64,000 nt of DNA from positions 1,922,001 through 1,986,000 of the forward strand of contig NZ_OZ242363.1 of assembly GCF_965208895.1 (NCBI RefSeq), written 5' to 3'. Below, one piece after another: positions 44,216-51,919 of this stretch. Position numbers and translations under genes: made by a program. The notes under the pieces were generated by a model. The model searched no databases, was not told the origin of the DNA, and saw nothing but the letters and a program-made list of their open reading frames with translations. How positions within the stretch are numbered: position 1 is the stretch's first letter; every line of letters starts with the position of its first letter. The stretch comes from Poriferisodalis sp965208895. GTDB lineage: Bacteria > Actinomycetota > Acidimicrobiia > Acidimicrobiales > Poriferisodalaceae.

Positions 44216-44244
44216 ATCATGATGCTCACAATACTGGATGTCAA
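44216..44244 (-). promoter_or_regulatory. Leaderless promoter and operator of the VapBC-like pair
   Basis: Reading the minus strand, TTGACA (44244-44239) and CATGAT (44221-44216) are 17 bp apart and the ATG begins 6 nt after the -10 box. The perfect palindrome CATCATGATG (44215-44224) covers the -10 box, a natural site for antitoxin binding. This is the clearest promoter seen in the window. Confidence 0.65.
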
Positions 44245-44377
44245 GATGCTCCTCATGCAGCGACAGATAGTTGAGCGAGTCGATCCAGTCGCGAGTTTCG
44301 GCGGTCTGCGTGCCCACTGCCTCGGGCTAACGCGAGCAACTTGTTTGGTCAAGCCCCTATACAGGCGCCCTTGATGG

Positions 44378-47300
44378 TCAGTCGGTGATGGTGCCGTATG
44401 CCCAGGTTCCGTATGGGTTGGTGACTTCGGTGACCCAGGCCAGGTAGAGGCCGACGTCGCTGGCGCCGATGGTCGGGACGCGCACGGTTGCTGTGGTGTC
44501 GCCGCTGCTGATCCTCACTGTGCCTCCGTCGGCGTAGGCGCCGCCGTGCGCGATGGTGTAGGTCACCTCGACATGGCTGCTGTGGGCGCAGTCGATGCTG
44601 ATGACGAACTCGAGGTCGTCGCCGCGTGTGGCGGTCGCGTCGGCTGCGGCGACGGTCGGCTTGGCGGTGCATGCATCGCTGTCGGCGGGCACTTGATCGG
44701 TGTCCTCGATGTCGTCGGTGTCGGGCACATCCTGCACTGGAGGCGGATCGTCGTCGTCTGTGACGCTGACCGTCGCCGTGGCTGTGCCGACGTCGTAATC
44801 GGCACCGTCGGCCACCGTCACCGACACCGAGCCGTCAGCCTCGTCGACCGAATCATCGGCCGTCGCCACCGACAGCACCTTGCTGGTCGTGCCCGCCGCG
44901 ATCGTCACCGTCCGCGTGCCGGTCGCCACGCCGTAATCGCCTGACGCCGCGACCGTGACGCTCACCGGCAGGTCCGCAGCGGGCGCAACATCAGCGCTCA
45001 CCGTGAACAACGCCACACCGCCCTCGCTCACACCTGCGGCGGCACTGACGCTCACCGCAGGCGGCGGCGGTTCGTCGTCGTCGGTGACGGCGGCGGTTCG
45101 TGTCGATGCCGCACCGATCGTGTAGCCGTCGCCGGCGGTCACCGTGGCGGTGACGGTGCCGTCGGGCTCGTCTGCGGTGTCATCGACGGTGGGCACGCTG
45201 AGCGTCGCGGACATGGTACCGGCGGGGATCGTGACGGTGCGGGTGCCTGTGGTGACGCCGTAGTCGCCTGCCGCGGTCACCGCGACCGCGACCGCGAGGT
45301 CGGCTGTGGGGGCAGGCGACGCGGCCACCGCGAACGTCACCGCTGCTCCCTCGGTCGCTGCTGCCGCCGACGTCACGGTCACCTCGGGCACCACGACAGG
45401 CAGCCGCAGCGGCTGGTCGTCGCTGTCGCCCACGGGCTCCTGCTGCTGCTGCTGTTGTTGTTGTTGGGCGGCTGCTTGGGCGGTGAGAGCTGCCTGCACC
45501 TTGGGCAGCGTGGCGACGCCGTCGGCCCAGCCGTGACGCCGCGAGCGGGCGAGCCACGCCGCGATGTCGTCGTCGCTCATGCCGCCGCTGTTGCCCTGGA
45601 GCCGGTCGAGCACTGCTGTCCAGTCGCGCACCCCGGCCGCGTGGCTGCGCGCCCTGAACGACGCGATGTGCGCCTCGACCTCCGCGACCAACGCCGCCGG
45701 CATCACGTACCGCACCGGCTCCGACGCCGAGTCGACAGCGCCGGGCGCGTCGTCGGTGCCGGGCGCATCGTCGCTGCCGGGCACGTCGTCGGTGTCGTCG
45801 GTGTCGGGCTCTTCACCGGGGCCCGCCGGGACGATCCGGAACCGGCGGGTCTGGTCATAGATCTGGCTGACGATGTCGCGGGTCGCCCCCGCGTCAGGCA
45901 GATCTGTGTCGGTGCGGTCGTAGAACAGATAGTTGTACAGCTGCAACGCCGACACGGTCCCCGCAGCGTCGGCCGCGGCGTGCACCGTCAACGTCACCGT
46001 CCCCGAAGGCGGCGCCGACGCCAACAGGCCGGTCCCCCAGTCGAACGTCGTGCGGCACCCCTCCCGGTCCGCACCCCGGAAATTCGGGGTGATCGTCACC
46101 TTCTGCGGCACGAACTCAGTGATGTGACGAATCACCCCGCCGATCACCACCGTCTCCCCGGTCCGCTCGCTCTGGGACATGTCGCAGCCCGCCACCCGCA
46201 CATTCACATAATCCGAGGCAGTGCCGCGCGCGGCGTCGGGATAGCGCAGACGGATCTGCACTTCGTGAGAGCTCCCCGCCCCCAACGTCGCCGGCAGCGC
46301 CTGCTCCAGACCGCCGTCGCGGCCCGCCACCCACGTCGCGCCGCCGTCGCCGGAGAACTCCAGCTCCTGCTCCCACACGTCGTCATCGACGATATGCACC
46401 TGCACATGGCCCGTCTCGTACGGCACAAAAGCCAACGCCCGCAACTGAGCGGCCGACAGGCTCTTCAGCGGCCCCTGGCCCCGGATCACCGGATCGGCGT
46501 TCGCGGTCACCACATGGGACAGCCGGAACGACTCGTCGAACGCATCACTGTCATGACCAGCGGAGAACTCCACCGTATGCCAGTCGTCACGCTCCGCCCA
46601 CGACACCGCATTGCGGTAATACCCGCAGCCGCCCATCAGGTCATACCACGGCGCCGCACGCCACTCCAGCACACCATTGCCGTTGGGGTACTCGCTTCCC
46701 GTCGGCGTCTGGTAGCCCTCCATCCAGAAACCGCGGGCGCCCACCGTGTGCCGCGTCCGATGATCCGCCGTGGGATGACAACGCAGCCGATCATGATCAT
46801 CGAGACCCGAACGGATGCTGCCCGCGTAATACCCCGCCGGCGCCGACCCGTTCACCCACACATCCACGCTCGCGTCCACATACCGGCGCCCGTGCCCGAT
46901 CAGCTTGTACTGATAGACCACACGCCCGCCGCCCTCGCGCAGCACCACCCGCGGCCGATACGACTCCACCCAACCCGCGTCGCTGTCCGGCGAACAGTCC
47001 GCGCCCGGGCACACCCGAAACAGCACCGAATCAGACCGGCCCCCCACACTCGCGTCCACCAACTCCACCGTCGCGTCCCCCACAAGACGACCCGACCGGA
47101 AGAACCCCAGCCGCAAGAACTCCGCCTGCGCGCCCACCTCGGTGTTGGAATCAGCCACACCCTCCAGATCGAACCGAGCCACACCACCCACAACCGCCGC
47201 ATCGAACGGACCCGAATCCACCCTCACCGAACCGCCCGACGGATAAAACACCCGAAAGTCCGACCCCGCAGACGCCGACACACCCGACACAGCCTGCAAC

Positions 47301-48067
47301 GCACGCACCTCCACCGAACCATCAGACAAACCCCACACCACCACCGAACGACGCTCACCCTCAAACAACCGCCCCAACGACACACCAAACGGCTGCGGCA
47401 ACGCCGGCGGCTCCACCGGCACGCCGTTCACACCGATCGTCACGCTGCGAGACTCCGACGACCAGCCGCCTACGGCATTGGACCAAAAGCGGCTCAGGCT
47501 CGTGTCGGCGATGCTCCAACCCGCCGCCGCGCCGGCATCCTCGCCGTCACTTGTGGTTCTCCACAACGAGGCGAAGCCCGACCACCCAAACTGAAAGCTG
47601 TCCAACACAACGAAATAGGTGGTGTCCGCCGCAAGGCTGATGCCCCCCTCAGGCGCCTTGAACCTCAACGTCTGATCACTGGAGAAAGCCGTGTAGACAG
47701 GAAACGTCAAAGTACCGACAACCGCGCCCGGGAAGCCTCCCGCATCAGCATTCACCGTGACCCTCAGCCTCGAAGCCGCATCAGTCTGCGACAACCCGCC
47801 GAACCTCACATCGACACTGCTCAACGTGTAACCCGACGCGTTGGAACCCGTCGAGAATGCCTGAGCTGCATCTGATGTCCCGAAATTCAGAGAGCCGCCA
47901 CCGGTGGACTGACCCACATTGCTCACCAACACAGACGGCGTTGGCGTCTGCGCCCCAGCCGACGACAACGGCACCAACGCCAACAACGCGCCCACCACAG
48001 CGACCGCTACAAGGCTCCTAAGAAGCCCCCCCCCCCCCGGGAACGTACGTACCACAGACATCTGCAA
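44378..48067 (-). CDS. Large secreted Calx-beta protein with a G13 tract in its signal peptide
   Basis: 1229 aa. Signal peptide MQMSVVRTFPGGGGLLRSLV followed by AVAVVGALLALVPLSSAGAQ; the GGGG is encoded by a G13 tract. Then come an N-terminal beta domain and a ~450-aa core (LFEGERRSVVVWG ... RTDTDLPDAG) homologous to the core of the 11614-16719 protein. They are followed by a helical module (YVMPAALVAEVEAHIASFRA), a poly-Gln stretch, two Calx-beta domains and the C-terminal ACTAKPTVAAADATATRGDD domain shared with the GLUG proteins. No sorting signal visible. Probably a surface or secreted adhesin-like protein; in this sequence the frame is open. Confidence 0.87.
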   Translation of the reverse strand: MQMSVVRTFPGGGGLLRSLVAVAVVGALLALVPLSSAGAQTPTPSVLVSNVGQSTGGGSLNFGTSDAAQAFSTGSNASGYTLSSVDVRFGGLSQTDAASRLRVTVNADAGGFPGAVVGTLTFPVYTAFSSDQTLRFKAPEGGISLAADTTYFVVLDSFQFGWSGFASLWRTTSDGEDAGAAAGWSIADTSLSRFWSNAVGGWSSESRSVTIGVNGVPVEPPALPQPFGVSLGRLFEGERRSVVVWGLSDGSVEVRALQAVSGVSASAGSDFRVFYPSGGSVRVDSGPFDAAVVGGVARFDLEGVADSNTEVGAQAEFLRLGFFRSGRLVGDATVELVDASVGGRSDSVLFRVCPGADCSPDSDAGWVESYRPRVVLREGGGRVVYQYKLIGHGRRYVDASVDVWVNGSAPAGYYAGSIRSGLDDHDRLRCHPTADHRTRHTVGARGFWMEGYQTPTGSEYPNGNGVLEWRAAPWYDLMGGCGYYRNAVSWAERDDWHTVEFSAGHDSDAFDESFRLSHVVTANADPVIRGQGPLKSLSAAQLRALAFVPYETGHVQVHIVDDDVWEQELEFSGDGGATWVAGRDGGLEQALPATLGAGSSHEVQIRLRYPDAARGTASDYVNVRVAGCDMSQSERTGETVVIGGVIRHITEFVPQKVTITPNFRGADREGCRTTFDWGTGLLASAPPSGTVTLTVHAAADAAGTVSALQLYNYLFYDRTDTDLPDAGATRDIVSQIYDQTRRFRIVPAGPGEEPDTDDTDDVPGSDDAPGTDDAPGAVDSASEPVRYVMPAALVAEVEAHIASFRARSHAAGVRDWTAVLDRLQGNSGGMSDDDIAAWLARSRRHGWADGVATLPKVQAALTAQAAAQQQQQQQQQEPVGDSDDQPLRLPVVVPEVTVTSAAAATEGAAVTFAVAASPAPTADLAVAVAVTAAGDYGVTTGTRTVTIPAGTMSATLSVPTVDDTADEPDGTVTATVTAGDGYTIGAASTRTAAVTDDDEPPPPAVSVSAAAGVSEGGVALFTVSADVAPAADLPVSVTVAASGDYGVATGTRTVTIAAGTTSKVLSVATADDSVDEADGSVSVTVADGADYDVGTATATVSVTDDDDPPPVQDVPDTDDIEDTDQVPADSDACTAKPTVAAADATATRGDDLEFVISIDCAHSSHVEVTYTIAHGGAYADGGTVRISSGDTTATVRVPTIGASDVGLYLAWVTEVTNPYGTWAYGTITD
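45440..45466 (-). repeat. CTG/TTG triplet run encoding poly-Gln
   Basis: Nine consecutive Gln codons (CAA and CAG on the coding strand) lie between the helical module and the first Calx-beta domain. A microsatellite that would expand or shrink in frame. Confidence 0.85.
48026..48038 (-). repeat. G13 homopolymer inside the signal-peptide codons
   Basis: 13 C on the plus strand, read as CCG GGG GGG GGG GGG after the codons for RTF. One base more or less would shift the frame at residue ~11 and abolish the protein, so the gene is in an on state here. Confidence 0.9.
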
Positions 48068-48233
48068 CCTCCGCCGACAACACCGTGTGGCAGAGCAGAC
48101 TACACCCGGCCAACGCTTCAGGGGGCCTGTCGGGCCGGGCCTGTCAAACTCTGACCGTCCCCCTTTTGGGGCAGCCGTGTTCTGTGAGTTCGGGCCTCAG
48201 CAACTTGTCGAGCGCACGGCGGGGCAGCGACGG

Positions 48234-49163
48234 TCAGCCGGTGATGGCATCGAGCGTCTCGGTGCTGGGCGCGAAGTAGAACGAACCCGAGGCCGGGTTC
48301 GAGAAGCTGGTGATGGCGTCACGCACGCCATTGGCGTCGTCGAGGCCGTACATCCGGCGCAGGCGGCGGCGCAGCGGCGCCTGGTCCTTGCAGAACGCCA
48401 TGAAGTACAGGCCCACGGTGCCGTCGTGGAACGCATACGGCGTGGAACGGCGAGCGATCTCGTTGATCTTGTCGCTGCCCTCGTTGCCGTGGTTGCCATC
48501 TGCACGCAGCTCGACGTGGCTCAGGTGGCTGTAGGGCTCCTGGCTGTCGGTCTTGTCGGTCTCGGGGAACTTCTTGCGCCCGAAGTTCTTCTCTTGCTGG
48601 TCGTCGGACAAGGCGTTCCAGCCGTCGAGGTCGTGCACCCAGCGCTGGGCGATGATGTGGCTGCCTCCTGCGCCGGCATCGCCGTCGGGCACGATGGCCG
48701 CGGCCGGCTGGTCCTCATCGGCCGGGTTGCCGGTGCCGTCCTTGAAGCCGGTCATGTCCAGCGAATCGCCGTAGATGAACGTCGGCGTCTCACGGGCGAC
48801 GGCCATGTGGCCGGCCAGCGCAGTGCGAGCGTCGTACTGCGCCTTCCACACCTTGTCCTTGTCGTCGTGGTTCAACCACAACAGCAGCTCTTCCTGGGTG
48901 CCCTTGGCTTCGCGCCCCGATCCGTCGGTGGACTGGACGGTCACGTAGGCCTGGAAGTCGTCGGGCACGTCGTCGGACAGCTCCGGCAGCAGTCCCGGAC
49001 CGAAGCCCAGCGTCAGGTTGATGCCGTCTGCGTCGCACGCTGCACGCAGGTCGGCAAGCACGGACTTGATCACGCCGAGGTCGGCGCCCTCGACGCGACT
49101 CAGGTGGACGTACCACTGGTTGGCGCCCATCTCATTGAAGATGGCCTTCTGCGGCGTTGGCAT
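48234..49163 (-). CDS. Dyp-type heme peroxidase
   Basis: A 309-aa DyP. The hallmark GFKDGTGNP is near residues 139-147 with its catalytic Asp. The heme-ligand His is probably in SHLSHVELR near 218, and DGTVGLYFMAFCKDQAPLRR is typical of the C-terminal part. About 310 aa and without a signal peptide, it fits the cytoplasmic B-type group. The C-terminus (APSTETLDAITG) does not look like an encapsulin cargo tag. Divergent from the CMD/AhpD-like gene; both may act on peroxides. Confidence 0.88.
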   Translation of the reverse strand: MPTPQKAIFNEMGANQWYVHLSRVEGADLGVIKSVLADLRAACDADGINLTLGFGPGLLPELSDDVPDDFQAYVTVQSTDGSGREAKGTQEELLLWLNHDDKDKVWKAQYDARTALAGHMAVARETPTFIYGDSLDMTGFKDGTGNPADEDQPAAAIVPDGDAGAGGSHIIAQRWVHDLDGWNALSDDQQEKNFGRKKFPETDKTDSQEPYSHLSHVELRADGNHGNEGSDKINEIARRSTPYAFHDGTVGLYFMAFCKDQAPLRRRLRRMYGLDDANGVRDAITSFSNPASGSFYFAPSTETLDAITG

Positions 49164-49470
49164 CGGTGCTCCTTGAGGGGTTCGATGGTGCAGGCGAAAG
49201 CAATCCCTCCGGGCGACGCATGCAGCGATCCGGCGAGATTGCGAGGCTGATCGTAGGCCAACAGGCGTGCCGCGCGCACCCTCGCATGGGCGCCGGGAAC
49301 TCCGTCAGGCGGCCACGTCGTCTTGCGCCGCCCGGTGCGCCTCCTCATCTGTGCTGACAGCACGCACTCACCGCCTGTGCGACGATGTTCGCAGCGCCGC
49401 GATGACCGGCGCGACGACACGAGCGACGTGGCTTGCGCACGTCGGAACGAGAACGAGCGGAGGGACGCCG
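49164..49470. other. Divergent intergenic region between two peroxide-related genes
   Basis: About 307 bp between the Dyp peroxidase (minus) and the CMD/AhpD-like gene (plus). A GGAGGGA ribosome-binding site (49459-49465) precedes ATG 49471. No conserved gene, clear promoter or palindrome was identified in the rest. Confidence 0.4.
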
Positions 49471-50583
49471 ATGAGCATCGCGGCACCACAGCGCACGTAC
49501 GACACCGAGCTGCCCATCCGGGACGATCTCGGCGCCGCCCACGGCGAGATTGCGGCACGCTGGGCCCGGCCGGGCACGTGGTGGACGGCGGCACAACGCG
49601 CCGAGATCGTGCGGCACGTTCGGGCGGCGCGTGACCACCGAACCGACGACGGCGACGTGCTGCCCCCGTGGGTGCAGCCCAGCAGCATCGACGGACTCGT
49701 CGATCCCGAAGCGCCGCTGCCCGCTGCCGCCGCCGACGCGGTCTGGCGCATTACCAACCATCCAGGGACGCTGACGCAGGACTGGTACACCTCGATCATC
49801 GACCGTGGCGTCGATCCGCTGGCATACGTCGAGCTGGTGGGCATCGTCGCGCAGGCCAACTGCGTCGACCGCTTCGCCGATGCGCTGGAGCTGCCACGCA
49901 TCGAACTGAACGAGCCAGCCGACGGGCCGCCGGGACGCGAGGGCGCACCCGCGGCGGTGAAGTACCACTGGGTGCCCACCGCCGACCTCAAGATGCCCAA
50001 CGTCATCAAGGCCCTCAGCGCCGTTCCGGCGGAGAACGAGGCGCTCTTCATCCTGTCCGACGCCCAGTACGTGCCCATGGAGCGAGTGCGTGGCGATGTG
50101 GTGTCCGACCGCAACTCGCTGACCCGACCCCAGATCGAGGTGCTTGCTGCGCGGACTTCGAAGCTCAACGAGTGCTTCTACTGAACCTCTGCTCACGCGT
50201 TGCTGCTCGGTCTGAGCGGCCAACAAAAGGACATGGAAGTCCGCTACGACACCGTCAACGGTTCCCACGGAGGTGACGGCGGCGTTCCCCACGGCGCGCT
50301 GCTGGCCCGCCTCGCTGAGGCGATGTGGGAAGGCGATCGCGAGGCCACCGCTGCGGCGCGTGCTGCGGTGGTCGATGCCGCTGGCGCCGACGTCATGGTC
50401 GACGCCGTGGCGGTCAGCGCCAACTTCCACATGATGACCCGGGTCGCCGACGGCACGGGAACCCCGCTGGATCCGGGCACCTACGACATGAGCGCGCCGG
50501 TACGCGAGGCCTGCGACCTCAACGGTTTCGTGTCACGCCGTGACCCCCAAGGCGATCGCCAGGGCGCCCAAGGAGCCGGCTGA
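49471..50583 (+). CDS. CMD/AhpD-like oxidoreductase with in-frame UGA, predicted selenoprotein
   Basis: Starts MSIAAPQRTYDTELPIRDDL with GGAGGGA upstream. The frame holds one TGA at 50182-50184 and continues in phase to TGA 50583, 370 residues in all. The protein reads KLNECFY-UGA-TSAHALLLG, so the UGA (residue 238) takes the place of the second Cys in the CxxC-x3-H motif of AhpD/CMD peroxidase-related proteins; Cys235 is kept. The ~130 codons after UGA look coding (VRYDTVNGSHGGDGGVPHGA). A hairpin with a GGUCU loop starts 17 nt after the UGA. The alternative is a nonsense mutation, but the exact position and the hairpin favour selenocysteine. Role: peroxide or disulfide redox. Confidence 0.8.
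50185..50220 (+). promoter_or_regulatory. Candidate bacterial SECIS element
   Basis: Stem 50202-50208 (GCTGCTC) pairs with 50214-50220 (GAGCGGC) through seven base pairs including one G-U, closing a five-base GGUCU loop (50209-50213). E. coli fdhF mRNA has a similar loop with GGUCUG, in which the GU contacts SelB. The G-U pair of bases in the loop is 26-27 nt after the UGA, a position near that in known bacterial elements. Confidence 0.7.
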
Positions 50584-50683
50584 GCCACAGCTTCCTCCCA
50601 CCCTCGGCCCGTTCGCTGAGAGCCGACGGGCGCCCAGCGAACGTCGGCACGCCAGATCGCGGCCGAGTACTCAGCGGCGGCAA

Positions 50684-50689
50684 TAGCGT
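50684..50689 (+). promoter_or_regulatory. Candidate -10 box (TAGCGT) of a leaderless gene
   Basis: TAGCGT ends 6 nt before GTG 50696. No ribosome-binding site intervenes. No clear -35 box is present. Confidence 0.4.
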
Positions 50690-50695
50690 GACCAT

Positions 50696-51889
50696 GTGGA
50701 ATGGCCTGACGTTGCGAACCGGATCGAGGCCGGCGAAGACGAGCGCACGGAATTCAAGCTGAACTTCCGGGATCGCTCGGCAACCGGGCGAGCGATCTGT
50801 GCCTTCGCCAACACCGACGGCGGCATCGTCGTGCTCGGCGTCGACAATTCCCGCAAGGTCGTGGGCGTCTCCGAAGACCCTGAGCAAACCCAGGAGCGCC
50901 TGTCTGCCTACCTGCAGTCCGGCTGCAGCTCTCCGCTCAACGCTCGGCTCGGCCGTCACCGCCATGCGCAAGGGTGGGTGCACTGGATCACGGTCACACG
51001 TCAGCGAGGGTTCGAGCCGATGCGCTGCGACGGACGTGTGTGGGTTCGGCGCGGACGCAGCACGGTCGAGCCGTCGCCGACCGAACTGCAAGACCTCTTC
51101 AACGCGTTCGGCTACGTCCTGACCGAGGAACAGGTGATCGGCCCCGCATCGACCGCGGACATCGATCCGCATGCGTTCCGCGACTATCTGCGTGACCTCG
51201 ATATTGACACCGATACCGAACCGCAGCCCCGCAGCGACGACGACCTGCGCAATCGCGGCGCGGTGGCAGAGCGTGACGGCGAACTGAGACCCACGCTGTA
51301 CGGCTTGTTCGCCTTCGGAAAAGACCCTCAGCGCTTTCCCCAAACGCGGCGCTTCTTTGTCGAATGCGTCGCGTACGGCGGAGCTGACCAAGCCGCCGAT
51401 GTACTCCAGGTGGCGAGCGCAACCGGCCGGCTCGACGAGCAGGTGGACCGAGCCCTGGGATGGTTCAAGTCGCTGGGACGCTCCGAGACCTACGAACATG
51501 TCCGACGCGTCGACCACTACCTGCTGCCGGTGAGCGTCGTGCGCGAGGCGCTCGTCAATGCCGTGGCCCATCGCGACTATGCGATCACTGGCTCCCAAGT
51601 ACTGCTCGAGGTATTCGAAGACCGCGTCACGCTCACCAGTCCGGGCCGACTTCCGAATCACATCACAGCCGCTTCCGTTCGAGCAGGCGGTCGTCCCAGA
51701 TCGCGGAACGAGTCGATGGCCAACTATCTCTTGACACGCCGCTACATGGAGCAGCGGGGCCGCGGCTGGCTGCTGATGCGCCGAGGAATGCGTGACTTCA
51801 ATGGGACCGAACCTGGGATCCACCACGATGCCGAGGCCAGGTGGGTGCAGGTGACGCTTCATCTCGGCAGCACCGCCGAGGGTCCGTAA
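50696..51889 (+). CDS. AlbA_2 (Schlafen-like) domain protein
   Basis: A 397-aa protein. N-terminal AlbA_2 domain: EDERTEFKLNFRDRSATGRA, ICAFANTDGGIVVLGVDN, VVGVSEDPEQTQERL. The C-terminal half has RREALVNAVAHRDYAITGSQ-like sequence (VVREALVNAVAHRDY), a helicase-related/ATP-binding C-terminal domain (HATPase_c_4 type), and ends with VQVTLHL. Such proteins are annotated as putative DNA-binding/transcriptional regulators; some act in phage defence. GTG start, apparently leaderless. Convergent with the coiled-coil gene. Confidence 0.8.
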   Translation: MEWPDVANRIEAGEDERTEFKLNFRDRSATGRAICAFANTDGGIVVLGVDNSRKVVGVSEDPEQTQERLSAYLQSGCSSPLNARLGRHRHAQGWVHWITVTRQRGFEPMRCDGRVWVRRGRSTVEPSPTELQDLFNAFGYVLTEEQVIGPASTADIDPHAFRDYLRDLDIDTDTEPQPRSDDDLRNRGAVAERDGELRPTLYGLFAFGKDPQRFPQTRRFFVECVAYGGADQAADVLQVASATGRLDEQVDRALGWFKSLGRSETYEHVRRVDHYLLPVSVVREALVNAVAHRDYAITGSQVLLEVFEDRVTLTSPGRLPNHITAASVRAGGRPRSRNESMANYLLTRRYMEQRGRGWLLMRRGMRDFNGTEPGIHHDAEARWVQVTLHLGSTAEGP

Positions 51890-51919
51890 CGGACGCGGCG
51901 CGCGGTCGGGCAAGCGCTG

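Noticed and set aside
45455..47875. A long plus-strand frame opposite the Calx-beta gene
   Set aside because: Composition is Arg/His/Pro-rich and resembles a frame shadow; the minus-strand protein has a signal peptide and homologous domains.
48234..48300. Encapsulin cargo tag on the Dyp peroxidase
   Set aside because: The C-terminus ends APSTETLDAITG, without the usual LxIGxLK-like pattern, and no encapsulin gene is nearby.
49164..49470. N-terminal extension of the CMD/AhpD-like protein back to 49267
   Set aside because: The extension is Arg/Ser/Thr-rich and has no ribosome-binding site, whereas ATG 49471 has GGAGGGA at the right distance.
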